64,000 nt of DNA, taken from positions 186,001 to 250,000 of the forward strand of contig NZ_CP101459.1 in NCBI RefSeq assembly GCF_024362525.1. Reading direction: 5' to 3'. The notes beneath the pieces were generated by a model that saw nothing but the letters and a program-made list of their open reading frames with translations, was not told where the DNA came from and did no database searches. Positions 44,769 through 53,227 of this stretch are shown piece after piece (position 1 is the first letter of the stretch; every line of letters begins with the position of its first letter). The position numbers and the translations under genes were made by a program. This DNA is from Natrononativus amylolyticus. GTDB lineage: Archaea > Halobacteriota > Halobacteria > Halobacteriales > Natrialbaceae.

Positions 44769-46397
44769 CTACCGCGGGAGCCGCCCCTCATGCGCCGCGA
44801 GGTACTCCCTCGCGCCCTCGCGGATGACCTCCTCGGGGCCGACGACGCAGTCGCGCCTGAGCTCGGGGAACTCGCCCTCGAGGAGCGCCTTGACCTCGCC
44901 GTCGAGCGCCGCGGCCTCGGCGATCGGCCGACCCTCGAGGTGTTCCGCGAGCAGGTCCGCGACTGCCGTGGAGACCGCACAGCTCTCGCTCTCGAAGCCG
45001 AGTCGTTCGATCGTGCCGTCGGGAGCGACCGCGACGTGGAACTCGCCCTCGTCGCCACAGGAGGTCTCCTCGGAGTGCTTCGTGAACGTCGGCTCGGCGA
45101 GCCCGCCGTCGTTGCGGGGGTGCTCGTGGCGCTCGAGGATCGCGTCGTGGTAGGACGAGGCGAGGTAGCCCTCGAGTTCGTCGGCCGCGTCGTCGACGGC
45201 CGCTAACAGCAGGTCGATCTCCTCGGTCGTGTTGTAGACGTAAAAGGACGCCCGGACCGACCCCGGAATCGAGAGGATGTCGTGCAGCGGCTGCGTGCAG
45301 TGATCGCCCGCCCGGACGGCGATGCCGCGGCGGTCGAGCAGCGAGGAGAGGTCGTGGCCGTGGACGCCGTCGACGTTGAACGCGACGACGCCGGTGCGCT
45401 CCTCGCCCGCGGGCGGGCCGTACGTCTCGACGTGATCGCGCGCGTCGAGGCGCTCGAGGGCGTACTGGGCCAACTCGTTCTCGTGGTCGCGGATGGCGTC
45501 CATCCCGATCTCCTCGAGGTAGTCCGCCGCCGCCGCGAGCGCGATCCCCTCCGCGATCGGCGGCGTGCCGGCCTCGAACTTCCAGGGAAGGCCGTTCCAG
45601 GAGGAGTCCGCGAACGTGACGTGTCGGATCATCTCGCCGCCGAAGAGGAACGGGTCCATCTCCTCGAGCAGCTCGCGTTTCCCGTAGAGGCCGCCGATAC
45701 CGGTCGGGCCGGCCATCTTGTGCCCCGAGAAGGCGAAAAAGTCGGCGTCCATCGCCTCGACGTCGATCGGTCTGTTGGGGGCGGACTGGGCGCCGTCGAC
45801 GAGGACGGAGGCGTCGTGTTCGTGCGCCAGATCGGCGATCTCCCGGACGGGGTTGACCGTCCCAAGTACGTTCGAGACGTGGACGACCGAGACGAGCGCG
45901 GTGTCGGGGCCGATCAGTTCCGCAGCGTGGTCCATGTCGAGGCGTCCGTCGTCGTCGACGCCGACGAATCGAAGCGTGGCGCCGGTCTTCTTGGCCACCT
46001 GCTGCCAGGTGACCAGCGAGGCGTGGTGTTCCATCTCCGTCGTCACGATCTCGTCCTCGGGGCCGAGCTCGTTCACGCCGAGGCCGTAGGCGACGAGGTT
46101 GATGCTCTCGGTGGTGTTCTTCGTGAAGATCATCTCCTCGCGACCGCCGCTGGCGCCCACGAACGCCGCGAGCCGGTCGTGGGCCTCCTCGTAGGCGACG
46201 GACGCCTCGTGGCTCAGCGTGTGAATGCCCCGGTGGATGTTCGCGTTGTAGCCGCCGTAGAACTCCTCGTAGACGCGGTAGACGCGCTCGGGAGTCTGTG
46301 TCGTCGCCGCGTTGTCGAGGTAGACGAGCGGCCGTCCATCGACCGTTCGCTCGAGAATCGGAAACTCGCTCCTGATCGCCGATACGTCTCGGTTCAT
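44769..46397 (-). CDS. sufS: SufS cysteine desulfurase fused to a SufU/IscU-like scaffold domain
   Basis: The 542-residue protein joins two modules. Residues about 1-405 are a class V PLP cysteine desulfurase with LVYLDNAATTQTP, FFAFSGHKMAGPTG (PLP Lys near 226) and VRAGDHCTQP with the catalytic Cys near 364. Residues about 415-542 resemble SufU/IscU, with YHDAILERHEHPRN, SCGDEG, ESCAVSTAVADLL and LRRDCVV providing the three scaffold/zinc Cys. Group II SufS enzymes use SufU as a sulfur acceptor, so a fusion would channel persulfide within one chain. A minus-strand TATA (46421-46430) precedes it. Its tie to the glycan genes is unclear. Confidence 0.9.
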   Translation of the reverse strand: MNRDVSAIRSEFPILERTVDGRPLVYLDNAATTQTPERVYRVYEEFYGGYNANIHRGIHTLSHEASVAYEEAHDRLAAFVGASGGREEMIFTKNTTESINLVAYGLGVNELGPEDEIVTTEMEHHASLVTWQQVAKKTGATLRFVGVDDDGRLDMDHAAELIGPDTALVSVVHVSNVLGTVNPVREIADLAHEHDASVLVDGAQSAPNRPIDVEAMDADFFAFSGHKMAGPTGIGGLYGKRELLEEMDPFLFGGEMIRHVTFADSSWNGLPWKFEAGTPPIAEGIALAAAADYLEEIGMDAIRDHENELAQYALERLDARDHVETYGPPAGEERTGVVAFNVDGVHGHDLSSLLDRRGIAVRAGDHCTQPLHDILSIPGSVRASFYVYNTTEEIDLLLAAVDDAADELEGYLASSYHDAILERHEHPRNDGGLAEPTFTKHSEETSCGDEGEFHVAVAPDGTIERLGFESESCAVSTAVADLLAEHLEGRPIAEAAALDGEVKALLEGEFPELRRDCVVGPEEVIREGAREYLAAHEGRLPR

Positions 46398-46455
46398 GTC
46401 CGTACGTTCGGTGCAACCGGCATAAATCTACGCCGCCTCTCGAATTGTCGGAACG

Positions 46456-48504
46456 CTACTCGACCGTCTCGAGGTCGCGGTCCTCGAGGACCGCCAGCAA
46501 CTGCGGGAGGTCACAGCTACCGACGAGCCCGTGAACGCGGCGCCTGAAGTCGATTTCGTACTCGTGGCTGGTCGCAATTTCGTAGAAGGAGTCCGGCAGG
46601 TTCTCGAGGCGCACCGTCTCGAACGCCGGATTGGCCACCGCGGCGTACACCGCGTGGAGCGCGCCAAGTCCGACCCCCTCGAGGCCGTACCCGTCCGCAT
46701 CCGCCGGGAGCACGTCACTGTCGGCGACGCGGCGCTCGAGGTACGCCCGCGCCCGAAGAACGTCGAACACCCGCATCCCGAACAGCGACTCGCCGAGCAT
46801 GAGCGCGTCACTGCCGAGTTTGTACTCGGTGCCGTGGTAGTCGAAGTACTCGCCGCCGTTCGACTGCGGCGTGTTCACGTCGCGCGCCCGAACGGCGCCG
46901 ACGCCGCGCGGGTCGAACGCCATCGCCGCGCCACGCTCGCGGGCGAGCGCCGCGAGGCGCTCCTCGTACCGCTCGAACTCGTTCGTGCCGCGATCCGGCA
47001 GGACGACCGTCGGCACGACGGTGTCGGGTGACTCGAGCGCGACGGCGGCGATACCGGTCACGACGACCCCGGGTTCGCTGTAGAAGAACGTCTTCTCCCA
47101 GCGCACGCCCCGCTCCTCGTCTTCCTCCCGTTCGATCCGGCGGGGGTGAAGCTCACAGCGCGGCCGCTCGAGGTCGAGTTCGTCGATCACGGTCTCGCGC
47201 ATCGCCTCGGCGTAGGCGGCGGGGTCGTCGACCGCAGGGGGCGTTCCCGCGTCGTCGTGGCGTCGCTCGACGAACGCCCGGGTGAGGTCGACGACGTGGG
47301 TCTCGTCGGCGTACTCGCCGTGGACCTGTCCGGCCGCCGTACAGCGCAGGTCGGCTACGTCCTCGACGGCGGGGTCGCCGGTTTCGAAGTCCGGCTCGAG
47401 CCCGCGGAGGTGTTCGCGGAACCAGTTCACCATCGCCTCCCGGAGCGGCGGCGAGAGGCCGTGGGTCCGATCCGCGACCGCCATGTCGACGTTCTCGGGG
47501 CGATCGTACAGGCCGTAGACGGCCCGCGCGCGCTCGAGGCTCTGGCGGGCGCCGTCGATGCAGAGGAAGTCGGACTGGGCGGCGCCGATCAGGGCGGGCT
47601 TCGGGGCGAACGCGGAGACGAAGTCGTCGTAGTTCAGCCCGCGCTCGATCGCGCCGTAGACGATCTGCTCGCCGTCCTGTGCCTGTCCGGTTTCCATGTA
47701 CGACTCCCGCGAGGTGACGAAACAACACGGCACCGCGGCCTCGAGGCGGTCGTCGACGAGCATCAGAAAGCCGGTCTGCATCCCGCCGCCGGAGTTGCCG
47801 GTCGCCCCCAGGCGCGACTCGTCGACGTCGGGGCGGGCCTCGAGGTAGTCGAGCGCCCGGATCATGTCGTGGACGAAGTACCGCGCGAGGTTCGACTCGG
47901 CGGCCGCACACTGCTGGCCGAGGTAGGTGTGTTCGGTCGTGTTCTGGCGCGGAATCTCGCCCGTCTCGGGGTCGTAGCTCTGCATCCGCTCGCCCTGGCC
48001 GATCGGGTCGATCGCGAACACGACGAACCCGTTCCGGACGAGGTCGAGACAGGCCTGCTGGTAGCCCCCGGCCGCTTTACCGACCGCCGCGTGCCCGCAG
48101 AGGAAGAGAACGGCGGGGTGCGGTCCGTCCGTCGCTTCGGCACCTTCACCGGAGTCGGTGTCTTCGCTCTCGCCGTCGTCTCGAGTCGGCCGGTAGAGGT
48201 TCCCCGTGACGTGAAAGTCCGGCAGGCTCTCGAAGACGACCGTCTCGATCGCGTAGCCGTCGCGCTCGAGGGTGGCAGTCGTCTCGGCGGAAAGCGGCGG
48301 CCGCTGCTCGGGGAGTCCGCCGAGGCCCTCGAGAAACGCCTCGCGCATCTCCGCGGCGTGGCGTTCGTGGTCGTCGACCGTCTCGATGGCCGCCTTCCGG
48401 GCGCGCTCGGCCTCGAAACGCTCCTCCGCCCGCGCTTTGAGGTACCGTGGCAACTGATTCTCGACGTCGTAGTAGCCGTCGACGTGGCTGTCGAAGCCGT
48501 CCAT
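46456..48504 (-). CDS. Two-domain alpha/beta-hydrolase, acetyl xylan esterase-like
   Basis: The 682-residue protein has a complete alpha/beta-hydrolase half: AVLFLCGHAAVGKAAGGY, FVVFAIDPIGQGERM, LGATGNSGGGMQTGF with the nucleophile Ser, FLCIDGARQ and a C-terminal His in ADRTHGLSPP. A second, degenerate hydrolase-like half follows (about 430-682), where the nucleophile elbow reads GLEGVGLGALHA without Ser. This resembles large acetyl xylan esterase/dienelactone-hydrolase-type proteins found with glycan genes. It may remove acetyl or methyl esters from oligosaccharides. There is no signal peptide. I start at ATG 48504; a GTG two codons upstream is possible. Confidence 0.75.
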   Translation of the reverse strand: MDGFDSHVDGYYDVENQLPRYLKARAEERFEAERARKAAIETVDDHERHAAEMREAFLEGLGGLPEQRPPLSAETTATLERDGYAIETVVFESLPDFHVTGNLYRPTRDDGESEDTDSGEGAEATDGPHPAVLFLCGHAAVGKAAGGYQQACLDLVRNGFVVFAIDPIGQGERMQSYDPETGEIPRQNTTEHTYLGQQCAAAESNLARYFVHDMIRALDYLEARPDVDESRLGATGNSGGGMQTGFLMLVDDRLEAAVPCCFVTSRESYMETGQAQDGEQIVYGAIERGLNYDDFVSAFAPKPALIGAAQSDFLCIDGARQSLERARAVYGLYDRPENVDMAVADRTHGLSPPLREAMVNWFREHLRGLEPDFETGDPAVEDVADLRCTAAGQVHGEYADETHVVDLTRAFVERRHDDAGTPPAVDDPAAYAEAMRETVIDELDLERPRCELHPRRIEREEDEERGVRWEKTFFYSEPGVVVTGIAAVALESPDTVVPTVVLPDRGTNEFERYEERLAALARERGAAMAFDPRGVGAVRARDVNTPQSNGGEYFDYHGTEYKLGSDALMLGESLFGMRVFDVLRARAYLERRVADSDVLPADADGYGLEGVGLGALHAVYAAVANPAFETVRLENLPDSFYEIATSHEYEIDFRRRVHGLVGSCDLPQLLAVLEDRDLETVE

Positions 48505-48602
48505 TGTCACCTAACTCGTTACCGACGACTTCAACGTTGTGCCGCGCCGTCGCGGCAGCTCCCTCGTCACGGCCGAAAACCGCGCGGTTGCGCGATCACC
48601 CA

Positions 48603-48610
48603 CACTTATG
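48603..48610 (+). promoter_or_regulatory. TATA box for the enolase-superfamily gene
   Basis: CACTTATG lies 26-33 nt before ATG 48636, ruling out the longer in-frame start. Confidence 0.5.
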
Positions 48611-48635
48611 TCACTCCGTGGCACTGCACTCGATA

Positions 48636-50087
48636 ATGAAACTCGACGTCGTCGGCGCCGAGCAGTACGTCCGAACCAACGAGAAGCGGATGGCGTTTCA
48701 CTTCGGAAACGTCGTCGCCACCGAGGGCGCCCACCACTTCCTCGAGGTCGACCTCGACGTCGACGGCGAGCGAGTGACGGGGCTCTCGATGGTCGGCATC
48801 GCCCCGGCGTGGTTCCTCAAGGACCCCGAACTCTCGATGGTCGAGCAGACCGAACTGTTGCTCGAGACCTTCGACGCCGCCTGCGAGCACGCGCTGGCCC
48901 TCGAGCCCGCGCCGTCTGTGTTCGACTGGTGGTACGACCTCTACGAGCGCCAGCGCGAGTGGGCCGCAGACACCGCCCACCCGCCGCTGCTGTGGGGGTA
49001 CGGGGTGGCCATGGTCGAACAGGCGGTGATCGACGCCGTCTGTCGCCACCGGGGGATCACGTTCGCCGAGGGAATCCGACGCGGCGCCTTCGGCGTCGAG
49101 CCGGGACGTATCTACGACGAACTCGAGGGAACCGACCCCGGCGAACTCCTGCCCGCGGAGCCGACGCGCGAGGTTGCGCTCCGGCACACGGTGGGGCTGG
49201 CGGACCCGCTCGTCGGGGCGGAGATCGATCCCGAGGAGCGACTTGACGACGGCCTCCCGCAGGCGCTCGACGAGTACGTCGAGCGCGACGGCGTCGACCA
49301 CTTCAAGATCAAGCTCTCGGCGGACCCGGAACGCGACGCCGACCGCCTCGCGACGATCGGCGAGGTGCTAGAAGCGAGTTCGCTCGAGTCGTGGTTCTGT
49401 ACGGTCGACGCGAACGAGGGGTACGAGGACGTGCGGACGTTCAAGGACCAGTGGGAGCGCCACGCCGCCGATCCGTCCGTCGCCGCCGTCGTCGACAGCG
49501 TCGCGTACGTCGAACAGCCCCTGCCGAGGAACGAGGCGCTCACCGACGAAACCGGCGAGGTGCTCACGGAGTGGGCGGAGCGCCCGCCGATCATCATCGA
49601 CGAGTCCGACGACGGCCTCGACACCGCCGGCCGCGCCCTCGAGTGTGGCTACGCCGGGACGAGCCACAAGAACTGCAAGGGCGTGTTCAGCGGCGTCGTC
49701 AACGCCTGCCTGCTCGAGAGCCGACGGCGCGAGGACGCCGACCGCGAGTACGTGATGAGCGGCGAGGACCTCACCACCATCGGCCCCGTCGAGTTGCTTC
49801 ACGACCTCGCGGTGATGGGGACGCTCGGAACGACTCACGTCGAGCGCAACGGCCACCACTACTACCGGGGGCTGAGTTTCCTCCCCGAAGACCTCCAGGG
49901 GACGGTCCTCGAGGCCCACGGGGACCTCTACGAGCGCCACGACGCCGGGTTCCCGACGCTCGCCGTCGACGACGGGCGCGTGCGCTTCGACAGCGTGATC
50001 GAGGCGCCGTTCGGCCGCGACTTCGAGCTCGATCCGGCGCGGTTCACGCCCCTCGAGGAGTGGTCGATCGAGTCGCTCTACGAGTGA
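48636..50087 (+). CDS. Enolase-superfamily (mandelate racemase-like) sugar-acid dehydratase
   Basis: The 483-residue protein has the superfamily pattern: a capping domain (about 1-190), then HFKIKLS with the catalytic Lys, CTVDANEGY with the first metal Asp, YVEQPLP with the second ligand Glu, IIIDESDD with the third ligand, and SHKNCKG with the opposite-face Lys. Family members in haloarchaea dehydrate aldonic acids such as xylonate or gluconate. The protein is longer than the usual 370-410 residues because of an enlarged N-terminal part. Context supports dehydration of a sugar acid made by one of the neighbouring dehydrogenases. Which acid is unknown. Confidence 0.85.
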   Translation: MKLDVVGAEQYVRTNEKRMAFHFGNVVATEGAHHFLEVDLDVDGERVTGLSMVGIAPAWFLKDPELSMVEQTELLLETFDAACEHALALEPAPSVFDWWYDLYERQREWAADTAHPPLLWGYGVAMVEQAVIDAVCRHRGITFAEGIRRGAFGVEPGRIYDELEGTDPGELLPAEPTREVALRHTVGLADPLVGAEIDPEERLDDGLPQALDEYVERDGVDHFKIKLSADPERDADRLATIGEVLEASSLESWFCTVDANEGYEDVRTFKDQWERHAADPSVAAVVDSVAYVEQPLPRNEALTDETGEVLTEWAERPPIIIDESDDGLDTAGRALECGYAGTSHKNCKGVFSGVVNACLLESRRREDADREYVMSGEDLTTIGPVELLHDLAVMGTLGTTHVERNGHHYYRGLSFLPEDLQGTVLEAHGDLYERHDAGFPTLAVDDGRVRFDSVIEAPFGRDFELDPARFTPLEEWSIESLYE

Positions 50088-50097
50088 CGACCGGCGG

Positions 50098-51015
50098 CTA
50101 CGGGCTCCGGGGGGCCGCCGACCGGAGCTCCGCGCCGGCGATCCCGCGCTCGCCGGCGATCGCGTAGTACAGGTAGACGCGACCCTCGTCCTCGAGGACG
50201 GCGGGGTCGCGCAGCGCCCGTGTCGGCTCGTCGGCGCTCCCGTCGCTCGAGGTGACGGTCGGCAACGCACCCCCCTCGTACTCCCGGTCCGGCCAGAGGA
50301 GCGTCTCCGGCGGGTGAGGGTCCGGGCGCCACGCCGCCTCCGCCGGCGCGAGATCCATCGTCGCCACCATCAGCCGTTCGGGTCTATCGCCGCGGCGCGT
50401 CAGAAACAGCTGCAGGCGGTCGTCTCCGAGCCGCCTGACCGCGAAGTGGCGGTTCCTCGGGAACAACTCCTGTCCCCGTTCGAACGGGGCCAACGGGTCC
50501 GGGCTCCGATACAGGTGTCCGTCGTTCGCGACGGCGTAGTGAACGCCGTCGTACTCCCACACCCGGAAGTAGGAGTCGCCGAGCGTCTCCCCGCGGACCT
50601 CGAAGGAGAGCCCGTCGGTCGACGTGGCGACGTCCGTCGCCTGGCTCAGTTCGCCGGACTCGTGGTCGAACGGGCCACAACAGCCGTGGAAGTACAGCCG
50701 AATCCGCTCCCGGTCGCGGTCGACGTGGACGTCCGGCGAGGCGATGTGCTCGTCGAAGCGGGTGTCCTCGAGTCCGAGCGCCCCCGGCGGGTGGACCGTC
50801 CACGGCCCGCGGGGCGAGTCGGCGTAGGCGAGCCGGATGAACGTCCCGCTGTGGTGGGCGAAGTACATGTAGTACCGACCGAGGGGGTTCTCGAGCCACG
50901 CCGGCGCCCGGATCACCGACGGCCCGTTGACGTTCGTCCCGACGCCGTCGGCCGACTCGGGCGTGATCAGCGGGTTCTCCGAAAATCGAGCGACGGTGAG
51001 GTCAGTAGCGCGCAT
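50098..51015 (-). CDS. GH43/GH32-like five-bladed beta-propeller
   Basis: The 305-residue protein has propeller features of clan GH-J/F type: FSENPLITPESADG at the start, RYYMYFAHHSGTFIRLAYADS, TRFDEHIASPDVHVD, FRVWEYDGVHYAVANDGHLYRS, and TRALRDPAVLEDEGRVYLYYA with an Asp at a blade edge. The family hydrolyses terminal sugars such as arabinose, xylose or galactose, but many relatives are uncharacterised. There is no signal peptide. It is last in a four-gene operon running leftward from 54.2 kb and starts 7 nt after the preceding gene ends. Confidence 0.65.
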   Translation of the reverse strand: MRATDLTVARFSENPLITPESADGVGTNVNGPSVIRAPAWLENPLGRYYMYFAHHSGTFIRLAYADSPRGPWTVHPPGALGLEDTRFDEHIASPDVHVDRDRERIRLYFHGCCGPFDHESGELSQATDVATSTDGLSFEVRGETLGDSYFRVWEYDGVHYAVANDGHLYRSPDPLAPFERGQELFPRNRHFAVRRLGDDRLQLFLTRRGDRPERLMVATMDLAPAEAAWRPDPHPPETLLWPDREYEGGALPTVTSSDGSADEPTRALRDPAVLEDEGRVYLYYAIAGERGIAGAELRSAAPRSP

Positions 51016-51022
51016 CGCCGAC

Positions 51023-52081
51023 TCACTCGTCGCGGCTCGGCGGCAGTTCGCCGGACTCGATCAGCGCCCTGAGCGGGTTGTCCTCGATCTCGAGCGGCGG
51101 CTCCACGCGACCGCGCCGCCGCGCGGATTCCCAGATTCCGAAGACGAGTTCGGTCGCGCCGAGCGCCCGGTCGGCGCCGATGATCGGCTCGGTGCCGGTC
51201 TCGAGCGAGCGAACGACGACCTCCGCCGCGGCCGTCTGGGCGGACGCCCCGCCGACCTCGACGGTCGTCCAGCCCCCGGTCGTCGGCGTCCGAATCCGGT
51301 ACTCGTCGCCGAGTTGGAACTCGATCGCGCCCTCCGTTCCCAGGAACCGGTTCGTCTGGGGACCGACGGCGGACGCGCCCGCGCCGGTCGAACAGAGGCC
51401 GTGAACGCCGGATTCGTACTCCCACATCCCGAGCCCCTGGACCTCCGCGGGCATGTCGGTGTACCAGATGTGCTCGTCCGGGTAGTCGATCTGTCCCACG
51501 ATCCACTCGACGGGTTCGTCGCCGAGGACGTAGTTCGCGAGGTCGAGGTGGTGGAGCCCCGTCTGCAACAGATCCTGACGACCGATCTCGACCCGCTCGA
51601 GGTCGCCGATCTCGCCGCCGTCGATCGCCGACTTGATCGCCGCAGCACCGTCGCTACACCGGTTCTGGAGGTTGATCGTCAGCTGGACGTCGTCGCCGGC
51701 CCCGAGTTCGACGAGTCGGCGGCTCTCGCCCATCGTCGGCGCGAGCGGCTTCTCGCAGTGAACCGCCCGGACGGCGTCGTGGTCGACGCAGGCCTCGACG
51801 AGATCGACGTGGGTCGACGGCGGCGTACAGATACTGACGACGTCGGGCGAAGCGGTATCGAGCATCGACTCGAGGTCGGTGAAGACGCCGTCGTCGGGCA
51901 GGTCGAACGCGGCGCCGAAGTCGCGTGCGTGGTCGCTCACGACGTCGGCGCAGGCGACGAGTCGGCAGCCCTCGACGGAATCGAACGCCCTCGCGTGTCG
52001 GTACCCCATCGAGAACCCGTCGTGGCTGGACTCGTCGGGGTTGGGACCCGTGCCGACGACTCCGATCGTGTACTCGCTCAT
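51023..52081 (-). CDS. Gfo/Idh/MocA-family oxidoreductase, paralog of the 38-kb gene
   Basis: The 352-residue protein opens EYTIGVVGTGPNPDES, then VVSICTPPSTHVDLV and AVHCEKPLAPTMGESRRLV. It ends RRRGRVEPPLEIEDNPL and LIESGELP, nearly the same tail as the product of 38011-39090. The two are clearly duplicates that diverged. It is the third gene of the operon that starts with the flavin oxidoreductase, with a 54-nt gap before it. NAD(P)-dependent sugar or inositol oxidation is the family role. The substrate is unknown. Confidence 0.85.
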   Translation of the reverse strand: MSEYTIGVVGTGPNPDESSHDGFSMGYRHARAFDSVEGCRLVACADVVSDHARDFGAAFDLPDDGVFTDLESMLDTASPDVVSICTPPSTHVDLVEACVDHDAVRAVHCEKPLAPTMGESRRLVELGAGDDVQLTINLQNRCSDGAAAIKSAIDGGEIGDLERVEIGRQDLLQTGLHHLDLANYVLGDEPVEWIVGQIDYPDEHIWYTDMPAEVQGLGMWEYESGVHGLCSTGAGASAVGPQTNRFLGTEGAIEFQLGDEYRIRTPTTGGWTTVEVGGASAQTAAAEVVVRSLETGTEPIIGADRALGATELVFGIWESARRRGRVEPPLEIEDNPLRALIESGELPPSRDE

Positions 52082-52135
52082 TGTGTCACGGCCGTAGTTG
52101 CTCCGAGGCGGCCATAGTTCTGCCGGTGGCGCGAC

Positions 52136-53227
52136 TCAGTCCGACCCGCTCGAGGGCAGCCGGCGAGCGGCGCCATCGACGTCCACCCACGCCCCCGTTT
52201 CGGCGGACTCGTAGGCGGCATCGAGGATTCGCAGGACGGTCAGCGCGTCCTCGAGCGTCACCGGCGGTTCGGCCTCGCCGTCGCAGGCGTCGAAGAAGGT
52301 TCGGACGAACGCCATCCCCCACGAACCGCCGTAACCGGGGGCCGGCTCGTACTCGTGGGTGATCGTCCGGTGGGGCGTGCTCGCCCAGTCGCCGCTCGCG
52401 TCGTCGAGTTCGAGCGCCGTCTCGCCGTCGAAGCCGAACTCGCGGCCCATCGGATCCCAGCTGCTTCGCCCCCCGGTGCCGTAGACGTCGAGGTGCGTGT
52501 CGTACAGGTCCGCACCGAGGTAGTAACCGCAGTGGAGCGTCCCGAGCGCCCCGCCGGCGGTCTCGAGTTGGAGCGTCGCCGCGTCCTCGACCCCGACGCC
52601 GTCGGCCCCGGCGGCCGTGTTCGCGTTTACGCGCGCGATCGGCTCCTCGAGAACCGAGGTGAGCAGTTGAATCCAGTGGATGCCGAGCCACTGGAGGATG
52701 CCGCCCCGGCTCGCCCCCGGATCGAAGATGAAGTGGTCGGTGTCGCGGAACGCGAGCTGTGAGGCCACGTACCGGGCGTCGAACGCCCGGATTTCGCCGA
52801 AAAAGCCCGAGCTGACGAGCGACCGGAGTTCGCTCGCAATCGGGTGGGACTGCCACGGGTAGGAGACGCAGACGGTCGAGTCGGTCGTCGAGAGCCGGTC
52901 GCACAGCGCCTCGAGTTCGGCCGCGGTTCGAGCGGCCGGCTTCTCGGTGTAGACGTCGACTCCGGCGTCGACGGCGGTCTCGATCGCCGCGGGCGTGTCG
53001 CGGTTCGGGAGGGTGAGAAACACCGCGTTCAGCGCCGTCGATTCGAGCATCGATTCGAGGGAGTCGTACACCGGAACGTCGCCCAGCGAGGCGACGCTCG
53101 AGGCGTCGAACGACGGGGTCGGTTCGCAGGCGCAGGTCACGTCGACCGGGAGTTCGGCGAGCGTCTGCAGGTACGGCTCCGCGTGGTGGTGGTCGAGCCC
53201 GGCGTAGCCGATACGGCGCCGGCTCAT
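52136..53227 (-). CDS. Gfo/Idh/MocA-family oxidoreductase
   Basis: The 363-residue protein starts RRIGYAGLDHHHAEPYL, a GxGxxG variant with GLDHHH. It contains VFLTLPNRDTPAAIE, VDVYTEKPAARTAAE with the EKP Lys, and a substrate domain with GGILQWLGIHWIQLL. Start ATG 53227 overlaps the stop of the flavin oxidoreductase gene by 4 nt (ATGA), so the two are translationally coupled. It is sixth by map order among family members here, and distinct from the 38/51-kb pair. Confidence 0.85.
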   Translation of the reverse strand: MSRRRIGYAGLDHHHAEPYLQTLAELPVDVTCACEPTPSFDASSVASLGDVPVYDSLESMLESTALNAVFLTLPNRDTPAAIETAVDAGVDVYTEKPAARTAAELEALCDRLSTTDSTVCVSYPWQSHPIASELRSLVSSGFFGEIRAFDARYVASQLAFRDTDHFIFDPGASRGGILQWLGIHWIQLLTSVLEEPIARVNANTAAGADGVGVEDAATLQLETAGGALGTLHCGYYLGADLYDTHLDVYGTGGRSSWDPMGREFGFDGETALELDDASGDWASTPHRTITHEYEPAPGYGGSWGMAFVRTFFDACDGEAEPPVTLEDALTVLRILDAAYESAETGAWVDVDGAARRLPSSGSD

